Part shown: positions 44,580-56,639 of the stretch, in pieces
Position numbering within the stretch: position 1 is the stretch's first letter
Layout of the letters: each line of letters starts with the position of its first letter
Assembly (NCBI RefSeq): GCF_004011695.2
Contig: NC_082423.1
Span: 992,001 to 1,056,000 of the forward strand
Source of the DNA: Ascochyta rabiei
Taxonomy: Eukaryota; Ascomycota; Dothideomycetes; Pleosporales; Didymellaceae
DNA length: 64,000 bases
Direction: 5' to 3'
Position numbers and translations under genes: made by a program
The notes under the pieces: generated by a model
Databases searched by the model: none
Told to the model about the DNA's origin: nothing
What the model saw: the letters and a program-made list of their open reading frames with translations, nothing else

Positions 44580-46514
44580 ATGTACACGCGGTGGGAGAAG
44601 GGGAAAGGACGAGAAGAGGACTCCGATTCGCTTTTCGAATCATCATCCGAAGAATCTAGTGTAGGATCAGACAGCACGGAGGCTTGGTCGCCAATTTACA
44701 GCCCACTCCCAGACGGCGACTACATCAGGCTGCTTATTCTACAACCCGGAGACTACGACGACGATATCGAATGTGAGCTGAAAGTGCAAACTCACAGACG
44801 TTCGAAGAACAAGTACGCAGCGATATCGTATGTTTGGGGGGATCCTACCGACACGATCGATATCGAATGCAACCATCACCCTGTCCCCATTACCAGGAAT
44901 CTTGCAGACGCGCTGCGGCAGTTTCGTCATCCTCGAACTATCAGGAAACTATGGGCCGACGCGCTTTGTATCAACCAACGGGACGTCACAGAGAAAAGCA
45001 TCCAGGTCGGACGGATGGGGAGAGTTTTTCAAAACGCCGTGAAAGTGTTGGTCTGGCTGGGAGCTGACCGGGAGGACATTGCCAAAGACTGTTTCCAGAT
45101 GATCAAGGACACAAACGACTACCTTGATGAGCAGTTCATACAGTCTGGCCGTTACTACGCGTCTATGCCGAGATTGAGAGCACCGTACCCCATACCAGTA
45201 GACAAGAAGAGTTGGCTGAGGGTGGGTGCACTGCTGAGTCTGTCCTGGTTCGACCGTGTGTGGACTGTACAGGAGTGTGCGCTAGCAAAAGAGTGCCACA
45301 TGTTCTGGGGGGCCCACCGTATCGACATTGCCGATGTTTTTGAAATCTCACTGTGGTGTCGCGAGAATGTCGATCTGCACATGCTCCTGGAGATGCACGG
45401 TCTGGGGTACTGTGGCAACCTAAGGACACCGTTCGAGAAAATACATTGCTTGTATGGGCGTGGTCACGGATGGCAAAGCTCGAAACCAGTTTTGTCCTAC
45501 GAGACGGAACTACGCTTCAATTCGACATTCATAGCTGTATTGAACACGGGGAAAAGCTTCCAAGCGGCGGACCCCCGCGACCACGTCTTTGCCTTCCTCG
45601 ATTGCCCGCCCGCAAAGGACGAGCAAGGGCGTTCGATCATACAAGCAGACTACTCCATGTCTCTGGAGCAAGTCTGGCATAATGTCGCGCGTACATTGGT
45701 AAAACACCCCGGAGAAGGGCCGTGGATGCTCAGCGCTGTACAACATGGGGATAGGGATGTCATCGTTGATTCTAGCCGGCCCTCATGGATCCCGTATTGG
45801 AACATGTACCATAATCGACCCATGCTGGCAGACCCAGTCTTTACATACGAGGCAGGCGGCCCAGTAAACACCTTCCTCGCGACCCCTCGAAGAGGACACA
45901 CCCTTGAGATAGCTGGCTTCCTCTTTGACGAGATTGTGTGGAGGTCAGATCGTTTCGAGCTGGGCGAGTTCACATTGCACCAGTTTCAAGAGCAAGAGAA
46001 ATATCTAGTCCAGGAGCCATTCGTCGACAAGCTCTGGAGAGAAGCGAAGCTAGCCGCTGAGAAGTTGGGTCTCACACTGGACGAAGAAGCTTTTATGATG
46101 ACTTTGGCAATGGAAGAGGCGGACATAACTGGTTGGTTTGGAGACTACCGGGGTTTATTCCAGGCTTATTGTGAAGTGGTGCGCGCAGAGTACAGAGGGT
46201 TGAATGCATTGGATAGCCAGTCTCCTGTTGACGAAGCGATGCTCTCAAAAGCGGTTCGGTGTATGGATTACCTGAATGCATCCACCAGGGACAACTGCCT
46301 CTTCTTAATGCGCAATGGAAGAGTCGGACTTGCATCAGGGGCGGTCACAGAGGTCGGCGACCTGTGTTGCGTTTTCTCTGGAGTCAGCGTGCCTTTCCTT
46401 TTGACACCAGCTGCTAATCGTTGGCACAAACTTGTGTCCGAGTGCTTCGTCTACGGAGCCATGAGCGGCCAGTTGCTGCTTGAGTACGAAGCCGGTCCCA
46501 TTTTCCTTGAATGA
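44580..46514 (+). CDS. HET-domain protein (heterokaryon incompatibility)
   Basis: Single exon, 644 aa, ATG at 44580. HET-domain proteins trigger cell death after fusion of unlike fungal strains, or take part in related immune-like reactions. The domain (about 80-240) shows all its blocks: YAAISYVWGDP, LWADALCINQRD, GRMGRVFQNAVKVLVWLGAD, and RVWTVQECALAK. A further block DPRDHVFAFLDCPP lies at about 335-350. The N-terminus is acidic and Ser-rich; the C-terminal half has no NACHT, WD40 or other signalling domain that I can see, so the partner is unknown. It stands alone beside 3 kb of gene-poor DNA, a usual place for fast-evolving HET genes. Confidence 0.93.
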   Translation: MYTRWEKGKGREEDSDSLFESSSEESSVGSDSTEAWSPIYSPLPDGDYIRLLILQPGDYDDDIECELKVQTHRRSKNKYAAISYVWGDPTDTIDIECNHHPVPITRNLADALRQFRHPRTIRKLWADALCINQRDVTEKSIQVGRMGRVFQNAVKVLVWLGADREDIAKDCFQMIKDTNDYLDEQFIQSGRYYASMPRLRAPYPIPVDKKSWLRVGALLSLSWFDRVWTVQECALAKECHMFWGAHRIDIADVFEISLWCRENVDLHMLLEMHGLGYCGNLRTPFEKIHCLYGRGHGWQSSKPVLSYETELRFNSTFIAVLNTGKSFQAADPRDHVFAFLDCPPAKDEQGRSIIQADYSMSLEQVWHNVARTLVKHPGEGPWMLSAVQHGDRDVIVDSSRPSWIPYWNMYHNRPMLADPVFTYEAGGPVNTFLATPRRGHTLEIAGFLFDEIVWRSDRFELGEFTLHQFQEQEKYLVQEPFVDKLWREAKLAAEKLGLTLDEEAFMMTLAMEEADITGWFGDYRGLFQAYCEVVRAEYRGLNALDSQSPVDEAMLSKAVRCMDYLNASTRDNCLFLMRNGRVGLASGAVTEVGDLCCVFSGVSVPFLLTPAANRWHKLVSECFVYGAMSGQLLLEYEAGPIFLE

Positions 46515-49500
46515 GCGTTGCAATACGTCTTCTACACCCCACTTCCGGCTTCTTTGCTAGGAGTCATGGCCGGAGAGTCTATTCTACATGCAGGTTTCTA
46601 CTGGATTGAATGGGGCATTTTCGGCTCATACCGTGTCGCTGTAGAGCAACCGTTCTTTCAACTAGTAATAAGGACGAAGCCACCCCGATGAAGTTCGCTA
46701 CCATCAGAACGCAGGGCCATCAAGTATCAAGACAATGTGCTGAGGCCCGGGATCTAGACGCTTCGACGAGATCTGGATGCACGAGGGACAGCATGACACT
46801 TCCGCAATCCTGCAACTCCTCATCATCAGTATGGGTTTAGGCATCAGTGCGCTGTTGAGGGGACTTTGACTGCTAAGTGAGCCATCAATATGAAAGCAGA
46901 GGGTCTTCGTGTTGAGGTGGTCATCCATTGTGCTCATGTGTTGAGGGAGTGGTAGATATGTCGAAAAGCGGTTGCTCACGAGATGGGTTGTGAACATCGG
47001 AGATCCATAGTATAGTCTCAAATTAGGACTAGATTACACGAATGCAAACTGTCTTTGTGCTGATGCTAAGTTCAGCCAAGACGGCGTCAAGATTATCAAC
47101 GCGGTGGTGTCGCCGCCCTTTGCTTCTCGGTTTATCTCCACATACTCATAGCGCAGCAACGATGGATAAGCCTAATGGAATGCAACTAGCGCTAGCGAAT
47201 TGTTTCTCTGCTCATATCTCCGCGTCCCATATAAATTTGGAGTGAAGAATGGCAGAACAGACGCCAATGAGTATGACAGCAAACGACTCGCGGTGCTTGC
47301 TAACACACCAGTCACTGTCATAACAGAGAGCATTCTAGAGGATATACCACGCATTGTAAGCGATCCATGGTCTTTTGTGCCCATACAGATCTGACATTGC
47401 CACAGTGAGGAGTGAGGCAAACACCATACCGGGCAAGTACGACGATAACATTGTCTTCAACAGTTGCGGCAGCGCGATTCTAAACCTCAACAATTGCGGC
47501 AACGTGGCTACTAGCCCTAACAACTGCACTGTGACTGTGGCAGCACGACATCCCACTGCAGCGACTGCGGCAGCATGATTTTCAACCGTGATAGTTGCGG
47601 CAGCACAGTTTCCGACTATGCTTGAAAGCCCGGTTCCTCAGAAAAGGGAATTCCACTGGGCACAGGGCGTAAAGTGTGTTGTTGACTAAAGACGCTATCT
47701 CCCTGACTGCATTGCGACAGAGCGGGTTTGAGATTAGTTGCGATAGCTTACTGTTCTGCAGACGGCCGTCGGCAGAAGGTTGCGAGAATGACAAGAACAG
47801 TACTTGCCTGCGTCATTTTCCTCGCTGCTAAATTGCACAATACGCAAGCGCCGAGATGAGCGCGAAAAGCTTCACATCGAGATCCGAGAGCGTCCTTTCA
47901 AAGCCCGAAATCTGAGTGTCATCTTGGTCACACCATCATGGCACGATGAAGGTATTGTTTGGGCCCAGGTGCCCTGGTCTGTACGACGGGAGACGATACA
48001 GTGGCTGCCGGCTCAACCGTGTCGCATTCATTATATCGGAAAGCCGTGGCTCCTAATTTAATGTGACAGCGATAGGGTCCACGGTAACCTAGCCTGTATG
48101 CATGATGCCGCACATTTGCATGCACAACGCCATATCGAGGGAGTGGGCATCGTTCGGCTCTTCACGCTCGTGTGCTTCCAGCTCGCTGGGCGAGCCCTAC
48201 ACATCGCAGAACGACACCATTCGTCTATGAGCATCCCAATTGTACCCTTCGCGAGTATCTCAAGCGTCTCGTCACAGCTTAAACTATGAGCCTTTTGGCT
48301 ACGCAAGCGGTTATACCCAAGCAGCAAGTCGATTTGTATCGTATCATAAGATCAGTCGAGCCCGCTAAAAGCCCCAGGTATAATTGCTTTGCGCACTGTG
48401 GTTCAAGACAGCAATGAAAACGCCCCGCTGCCATTGAGGGTGACGAAAGCGAGGGTTGAAGGCTCTGACCTCGATTCTCGGTTTGACGACCTGGCCGGCT
48501 TCCAGCTCCTTCGTTGTCAGAGACGCAAATGCTGTGTGCCACAACATGAGTCTTACCAAACCCAGCAGCTCTTTCGGGACAATTGAGAAATCTGAATCTG
48601 ACTCTCAGCGGATAAAACGGCCAAAAGAAAAATTGAGTCGGGCTTTCGCCATCAAGATAACGGCTCTTTCCGTACAATAGAAATATCTGCTCGTGGCGAT
48701 ATTGCGGTTCAGCAATCTGATTGAAGTTGGCCTAATTGGCAAGAAAAGAACAGTTTCACGCTAAGCCATATTGGGTAAGACGTCTGCTGCCTGCCTCGTG
48801 GCAATGGGCTCCGTCGTTCCTGAATTGTCAAATCGTGCATCAATGACCGCTCGATTCGAGACGTTGATACAAAAGCAATGAGCCACCAGCGTTGGCACCG
48901 CGATCCACGTTGGTGCGCAAAAGTTCTGCGGCTGCAGTGTATCCGAAAGTCCCGAGATTCTGTATCAACTTGACAATTTCCTACAGCTCCGTCCAATATC
49001 CCTTCCCGGCCTCATCTTAAGCACTAAACTACGAAACTTGAGGCGAAGCGAAGCAGATCTCGAGAAATTAGTGTCCGGGGAGTTTGCTGCGATTGCGGAT
49101 TGGACCGTTCGCCCGAACGGGTCGTTTGCACATCTATCCTAATCCCGCCAATTCAGCGGAGCGACGCTAGGACGGCTCAACCCCAACGGCGCGAACTCTA
49201 TCGCTAAGCGGATACCCTGCACATGCACATGCTGGCTTCCGCACGGAATCCTTCGTGTGTGCAGCAGAGCCATTGCGTCTGCCAACTTGCATTGTAAGAG
49301 GCAGTCTTCCGCTGTCACGATCGGATCTGGAGGACTGCATGATCGATTCTCGTTGGGCATGTTGATCGTTGCAAATGTGCGACCAGTGAATACCCGCGAA
49401 TTCATCCTAAGATGAGATTGGCTGAAACGATGGTTTACTTTTGGCAGAAGGAAGATCGCTGCAGCCTTGACAGTGTTCGCCCCTGTAAGATATTCACCCG

Positions 49501-49651
49501 CACATGTAGTGGTTGTTACCCCCATCAGCCACAGTGCACTTATGACAGGCACTCCCCAGCTTCGGACGCCCTTAGTTTCTCAATTATTGTCTTCGTCTTC
49601 CTTGCGAGGGTATTGACTGTGCAGCACCACACTTCGATCTCGACCTTCAAG
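46515..49651. other. gene desert, AT-richer, no intact gene
   Basis: About 3.1 kb. All frames are short and overlap on both strands. TTGCGGCA-type short repeats recur at 47460-47610. The sequence looks like old, decayed transposon or gene DNA, but I recognise no family. The last 300 bases before 49652 probably serve as the promoter of the membrane protein gene. Confidence 0.5.
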
Positions 49652-51297
49652 ATGCCAGGAGGCATTCACACTCCTATAGAGGTGATTCTGAAATGGCCTA
49701 CACCGAACTACGTCAACCCTGTTACCAGACCGGACACCATGCTCCTGGTTGCATGCGTATGTGGTCCCATAACCTTCGCCATGTTGATGGCCAGACTATG
49801 GGTCAGGATCTTCCACCAACGCAACCCAGGCTGGGATGACTGGCTGGTGGTTGCCGGCACTGTATGTTCTCTCTATACTCTTCTCCATGATGTTGCTGAT
49901 AGCTTCGAGATTCCCACCATCGCTTGTACGGTCATTCTTCCGCTTGGTGAGTTTGTTCCATCATTCTTAGTCACATCTAACATCAAGCAGCAGCTCGCAG
50001 TGGATTCGATCGACACCTCTGGGACTTAGACATTTTTCACAACCCTGAGCAGATTGTGGTCGCGCGAAAATACGTTCTTGCCATTTTATGCATTTTTTGC
50101 ACCGCATCCGGTTTGATCAAGATCTCCATCCTCCTATTTTACCGTCGCCTGTCCGACCGAGTTGTCTCCAAGCGGTTTCGAAGTGCAACTTGGCTTACGA
50201 TCGGATTCATCGCCGGGTCGACCATCGCGCTGACCATCGCACCCATTTTCGGTTGTGACCCAATCTCAGCGTTTTGGGACCAAGTAAACTACAGCAAACT
50301 GATCAAGGGGTACAAATATAGCTGCTTTGACGAAGGCGCAGACGTCTTCTCTGCGACGGTCATTTCTACAGTCCAGGACTTGATTACTGCCGTTCTGCCG
50401 ACGTTCCTTTACTGGAACCTTCGCATCCCCATACGTCAGAAGATTGCCCTGTTTGGCATATTCGCTCTTGGATACGGTGTAGCTGCTCTAGGAGCTCTGC
50501 GTGCCTACTACAGCTGGCAGATTTACTACAGTACTTACGATGTGACCTGGGTTTCCTGGGACATGTTCCTTATCACGATGCTTGAGCTGCACGTTGGTTT
50601 GTTTTGTGCCAATGCACCTACACTGAAAGTTTTCTTCAAATACTTCTTCCACGACAAGCTCACTTCGAGCATCAAGAAATCAATCGGATCTGGTCAAGGT
50701 GGTTTGAAGAATAGCGAGCTCTCTGGCACACTGTCCAGCAAATCGTCAGCGGGCATACTCAAGGAGAAAGTATCGATATTTTTCTCGAAGAGTACCAGCA
50801 CACACGGTTATCTGTCGGAGCCTCACGAAGATGTCTCAGTGGATGTACATGGCGGAGTCCAAGTTAGAAGGGAGGTTCACATTGCTCATTCTCCAGCGCT
50901 CACCATCGGCACTCAACCCACTCGACGCGAATTGCGCGAATCCACGGACACAACCGACATGATATGTGCTCAATACTACGATGATATTGAGTTGGGTCGC
51001 TATACCACAGGTCGTAAATCGCATGCTTCGAATCTACAGTCTCAAGGTGTCCTGGAAGACGTAGATATCGAAGCGCTGCCCGCTATGCCACAGAAACCCA
51101 GGTCGCCACGATCGATGAGACCCTTCATGGCTTTCCACCAGGCACCCCCATCACGGTCGTCAGCAAATTCGGTATGGCCAGCTTGGCCATTACCAGCAAC
51201 TATTGCAGAAGAGGTACACGACAACGCACCTGGATCGCATCTATCCCCTTCGCGGAACGCTAGCACGAGTACGCCACAATGGCAAAACTGGACTTGA
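49652..51297 (+). CDS. rhodopsin-domain integral membrane protein (SAT4/PTH11-like family)
   Basis: Three exons, 49652-49861, 49910-49946 (a 37-nt micro-exon) and 49991-51297. Introns are 48 and 44 nt (GTATGT...TCGAG, GTGAGT...AGCAG), giving about 517 aa. The acceptor of intron 2 could be 3 nt earlier. Seven membrane segments are expected in residues 25-320. Family marks are ARLWVRIFHQRNPGWDDWLV, SGFDRHLWDL, ARKYVLAILCIFC with KISILLFYRRL, FGCDPISAFWD and ALGALRAYYSW. The C-terminal 190 residues are cytosolic, Ser-rich and variable. These fungal proteins are usually annotated as integral membrane or PTH11-like; a few act in host or surface sensing, most have no known role. Isolated gene in accessory DNA. 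Confidence 0.85.
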
Positions 51298-53194
51298 CCT
51301 CGAACAGGCTTTCGAAGTTTAAGCAAGGGCCATTATGCATATTTCAGAGGCTATCTGGCAACACTGGGATATACTCTCGCCACCTCCCACACCAGGCGCA
51401 TCCGTGCACCTCCACTGCATGACTCATGGCACGACTTAGGTTCACGGCTAGGCCTACACTAGGTATCGGTCCCAGCCACTCCAAATTGACGCGACAAATC
51501 ATGAGCCTGAAATCTCGGGTCAATGGCTACTGCCGATGATAACACATGCTGCATCCAATACTAGTCGGACAACTACACATGAGTATAGTTTAGGTTCTGA
51601 TACACAGCGAAGCCAAACTGAGACTCTCGTTGTCTTCGTATCAGTTCGACGATTAACACCCAACTTTCTGCTTTTGAGATGGGATCGCAACTTGTTCTCT
51701 GCACAGCTACTTCCTGTCCGCGCAGCATTTTCAGCGTTAAGATACCATGTACAATTATTGTCACGCAAACGAACAAACCAAAAGGTCTTCAATCGATCCA
51801 CTTCATTCTGCCAACCTTCCATTCCGAAAATAACACGACGGCTTCCTCGATGAGCCCTTTCTAAGCTCATTCCAGCTGGGTCTTGGATGACGACACTACG
51901 CGTCTGCACGTGTCGGGAATTTCAGTTGCACCATCACGCTCATGTTCCATTCGCGGCTGTTGATCTCACGGGTTCAGTGGGGCTCGTTAAAGATCCATGA
52001 AGCATATATAGATGAGTTGATTTCTATAGTCATCGGCTGAGCCAGTACCTTGTCGCCGAAGTGAGAGTGAAGGTTTCAGTGAACCCGTCCTCGAGATTGC
52101 CCTTGGAGAGAAATCTTCCTGTCGCTGTGTAGCCAGTGTAGCCACTGCTAGGGAAGCTTGTTGTAAGCGAATTAGGTTGATTTGCAAGAAGTCTTGTGTG
52201 CATGAGCCCCCGTTCGTAGCTGGGTTCAGAATGTTCTGTCTTGGAGAAGTTCGGCATTTTCAGATCGTCATCTATTTTCTGGCTTCCCCTGTACGCATCA
52301 GCGCTGCAATTTGGACGTGCCACCTCCAAAGACCACACTGGGAGCTTGAGCAAGCAAGGCTTCGCCCCGGCGAACATTGGTGATCGGCTCGGCTCTTGAT
52401 AGTTGACTTGACACCTGCACAAGGTCAGGATTGGTGCGCTCGGGTGAATTCGGCGACAGATGATCGTTGCGTCCGGTTTGTGTTGTAGTATTACTCTGGT
52501 GTTGGTACTGGTTCTCGCAGACGTGGGGGAGTGGGGCGAGTCGGGGCGTCTGGCGCCGAGAATGCATCCGCCACGTGCTTGTCACCTTCACCTCGCTTAC
52601 AAGGGGGGTGCCTGAACGGAGTAGAAGTACGAGCCGCTTGCACTGAGCATCTAGTGATCTTTTACAAAAAGAAGACCCTGGCTGCAGCAAATCGTATTTC
52701 TACTCCGTTCAGGCACCCCCCTTGTACCATTTACCGTGACATCTCCCCGGCGCGCTTGCAAGATCAGCAGTGGCGACTTCGATGCAGGGTTCATTGCAGT
52801 GCTACCCCGATGTATGTGTTTGTGAGAATGTATGCTGCTTGGGTAACGTACCTCGGAAAGATGCAGGCCGAAGCTGCGGTGTAGATCAGTGGAGTAGGTG
52901 TATAGAGCTTGCGGTGAAACTCTTGCACAACAAATACAATCCCGTTCAGGCGCAGGTGGCCCTTCTCAGCATCCCCATTTAAAGTCAAGTACAATGCCAT
53001 CGTGTTTATGGGTAATTCGAGCGCCGCGCTAACCCGTCGGTCAGAGTATTGGAAGCGTGAGTGGGAAGTGTACGAATAGCTTTATTGAAAGTCATGTTCG
53101 TATTCGTCTCTCGTGTGTATCTGAAATCATTTCAAAGATTATGCTCATGCAGCTCGTGATCGCCAAAATGACCGCCAGACTTTTCGCAAATATG
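51298..53194. other. intergenic region containing a MITE
   Basis: No gene is supported. A 125-bp terminal-inverted-repeat element sits at 52600-52724. A short sequence at 52932-52948 (CAATCCCGTTCAGGCGC) resembles part of its terminal repeat and may be a decayed second copy. Confidence 0.55.
52600..52724. mobile_element. MITE with 33-bp terminal inverted repeats and TA target duplication
   Basis: Left end CAAGGGGGGTGCCTGAACGG (from 52600) and its reverse complement at the right end (to 52724) match over about 33 bp with one mismatch (52600-52632 versus 52692-52724). Both ends are flanked by TA (52598-52599 and 52725-52726), the target duplication of Tc1/mariner and pogo/Fot1 transposons. The 59-bp centre has no coding capacity, so it is non-autonomous. 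Confidence 0.85.
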
Positions 53195-56100
53195 CTAAGA
53201 ATCAAAAATCGCTCCATACGCTGGGATGCCACGTTTCTCCATGTCATAAACGACCTGCTGCGTGAATCGCTTATTGCTGATGACCAGTACCGCCTCAGCA
53301 CCGCTCTCTTTATACAGTCTATATGTCAATAGACTCATGTCAGGCTTTCCTGACTCTCGCGTGTTGTAAATGACCGCATTTGGGTCTCGCCGACGGACGT
53401 CTGCAACGATGGACCTACCAAACGTCTTCTCGTGGTTTGGTGCTGTCCAGAGAATGCGCATAGCGATTTGGTGATATGGGAATATAGAGAGGCATGGGCC
53501 GATGCCGGATCCTGTCGCCACCACTACCACGCTCTTGAAAAGAGTAGCGATACGTAGGACACCGCAGGTAGGGATACCTCGTCGCCAGATATGTGTCGGT
53601 GCATTGTCGATAGCGCGACCTGTGAAATCGCCAGCACGGCTGACGATTACCGAGTATCCTTTCCCATTGCTGTCTAGGTTGTTGCCACGCGCATTGGTGA
53701 TGGTAGCGAATCCATGCCAGTCGCTGAGTGGGCGTTCGGCGAGACGGACACCCTGACCTGGAGCGACCTCCGAATCGAAGTGTAGACGGACAGCATGGGA
53801 GGACAGAACCTCAGATCGGACAGGAACACGGCGAAGGAAAAGCCACGGGAAGATGATTGCTAGCGATGCCGCTGCGATCAGCCATATCGATGGATTGCGA
53901 AGATAGGCCCCCGACGTGGACTGACCAGATCCGCGGCTCAGGTCCTTGGTAGAAAGGCCGACCAGTACCCAATAGAGAATGAGCACCGTCCAGCCGCCAA
54001 AACGGTGTAAGTTCTCCCATAGGTCATGGTATCTATTGCGGAGAAATGGATGCGAAAGTACGGTCATTGAAAGAAGTAACGCCAGAATTAGGTAGGTCAA
54101 GACTGTTGGAGCCAGCGTAATAGCTCGCGCATTTGCGTCTTTGGCGAGGTCAATGCTTGCACCGACCACAAAGGCGATGAACCAGATTACTGCGGCAATA
54201 GCACAACCGACGTGTATACCACCAACGTGATAAACATTCGCGCAGATGCGACGTACTGCCAGTGGCATCCAGGTAGGGACCGAGGAAAACACAGTAAAGA
54301 GGAGGTTGATCACTGGCTCCGAACGTATTAGGATTGAAGCGCAGAGGTTCGCTGCTGTGGCTGTTGCGACGTATGACAGAGGGTAGTGTTGGTCTTTGAT
54401 GCCACGATTCAGAATCCAGCATGCCACCCCGATGTTCACAGCGACGATCGGGATAAGAAACCAGCGATATGCGATTAGCCCGCGGTGGCGTAACCAATGT
54501 CCAGTGGGTGATCCATTGGCCTCTGGTAGAATAGCTAGTATATCGTCTGCGTTTGTGCTTCCGGATGAAGAGCTGAGATGTGAAGTCTTGCATCGCACTC
54601 CTTTCTCGAGATCGATGTCGTGGATAGAAGTTCGAGAAGACTCTTGCTTGATGACAGGAAGTGGCACCACAACTTCTTGGCGAGCGACCAGATCGTCGAA
54701 AGCTGAATCCACTCGTTGATGGTTGGGCTTCGCAGGCTTGACGTCTGTTGCAGGAAGGCTGAGTTCCGCCGCAATTGCCTTCAGCTGCGCCTTGTCCACC
54801 TTTCCGTTAGGGTTCAAAGGAACGGTATCGACTCGGATCCAGCGCTCGGGTACTGAGTAGTATGGCAGGTGTTTCCGGACGAAAACATCGAGTCCATTCT
54901 CACTAATGGGCGTCAATGATGTATAGAAGCCATGCAGAATGCCGTCAATCACAAGAGAAGTTGCTTGCGTTATGCCCTCGAATTGCTGCGATAGGTTAGA
55001 CAGAGAACTAAAGCAACGCTGTAGCTACTGCAGCTTACCTCAAGAACCGCTGTAACACCATCGAGTTCGACACGGAAGCCCTGAGCAGGTCAGTCATATG
55101 CATTGGCAACCACCGCCAAGCAAAACGTACCTTGATCTTCACTTGATCATCCATGCGTCCGAACGAGTCCAACGAGCCATCAGCTCTCCAACACACAACA
55201 TTGCCAAAGTTGTACATTGTGGTGCTAGATTACAATCAGTGCTACCCAAAGTGGTAAAGTGTATGGCTTACCCGTCGTTTGAAAATCTATCGGCTTGGAA
55301 TTTCTCGGCCGTTGTGAGAGGCAAATTGATATAGCCTTTGGAAACGCCCGCACCACCGACCCACAGGGTCCCTCTCTGGCCAACGGGAACAGGATTTCCT
55401 GTATCATCGAGGATATAGCATGTGGTATTTGGCAGTGGCCGACCGATGGAGAGGGGCTCTCCTATCACGTGTTGATGCGCAGAGAACAGAAAGACTTCTG
55501 TCGAGCCAAGAAGGTTATAAAAACTACGACCTTGAGCCCAATCGTCTGCGAGACTGATGACCAAGTCAGTGTATTGGTCGCAGTTAGTTGCAAGATGCAC
55601 TTACGATTGTGGACATGCTTCTCCTGCGACGACGACCGTCTTGATGTTTGAGTAGCTTTGTTGCTGATACTTCGAGAGGATGGATGGGGTAGAAATCAAA
55701 GTGTCGATCTAGACCTGATCAGTGGATATCAGAATTGAGGAATGTTACCAGACCGACCTGCTTGAGTGTGGCGTTCCAATCAGAACCTCGAAGGTAAAGA
55801 GTACCTCCATTGACAAGAGAACCAAGCATCTCCCATGCGCCTGCGTATTGATGAGTAACGTGATTGTTGTTTGAAACATTACCACTTACCCATAGCAAAA
55901 GAGATGCTCAGCACTTGAGCAACCTTGGAGCCGACGGTGATTCGTAATCTCCCAGGTTCCAGTAGCAATGCGTTCGTCATGGTGCCATGTTTGACATCCA
56001 CACCTTTCGGTACGCCGGTACTTCCTGAGCCCAGTCAGCCAATGTTTAGGCAACAGCCAAGAAGGACTCACCTGAGGTGTACATGGCATAGATTCCATCG

Positions 56101-56639
56101 TTAGGGGATACCTTGATGCAAGGTCTGAGGGGAGAATAAAATGCTCCTGTATCCATGCCCAACTCCAGTATGATGGCTTCCTTGCGTGCGAACTGCCTTA
56201 CCTTATCCCAGTACTTGGATAGGCAGAGGATGAAACGAGCTTCTGTGTCCTCAAAGATGTGCTGCAGTGCATGGTTCGAGGCGACTCCTCCATCGATTGG
56301 TACGTACTGACACCCGGCTTTCAAGATGGCAAGGATACCAATGAGCATCTCCAGTGACCGTTGTACTACGAGACATACTCGTTGCTTTGGTCGAAGACCT
56401 GAGCCTATGAGGTGGTGTGCAAGACGATTGGCAGCGAGATCCAACTGGTGATATGTGATTTCCCGGTCCCCGTGTATGGCAGCCACGACTGTAGGATATG
56501 CGTCAACGATGCTTTCGAAAGCTTGGTGCACAGTGTTGTGAGGAACAGGAAGCCTCGGGCCTTGTCCAAACCGCGAGACAAGGTCTTGGTCTTCTGGTGT
56601 CAGTCCAGACAGGTTGCTGAGTTGTAACTGCCCCTCCAT
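53195..56639 (-). CDS. NRPS-like adenylation domain fused to ferric-reductase-like membrane and FAD/NAD module
   Basis: Eight exons on minus: 56639-56072, 56024-55890, 55840-55758, 55708-55605, 55553-55272, 55224-55131, 55080-55039 and 54985-53195. Introns are 47-53 nt and every phase fits, giving 1032 aa. The adenylation domain (about 20-500) has YAMYTSGSTGVPKG (A3), NLLGSTE (A5), GRMDDQVKIKGFRVEL (A7/A8) and NPNGKVDK (A10, about 496). No thiolation motif is visible; residues 505-600 look disordered. About six membrane segments follow (about 607-820) with His at 689, 694, 748, 756 and 763 (YHVGGIHVG, HPFLRNRYHD, ENLHRFGGW) that could hold heme. The C-terminus has DWHGFATI (FAD-site-like), ATGSGIGPCL (NAD(P) site) and ends AYGAIFDS. 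It presumably activates a carboxylic acid and moves electrons in one membrane-bound protein; substrate and product are unknown. Isolated, with no transporter or P450 adjacent. Confidence 0.88.
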
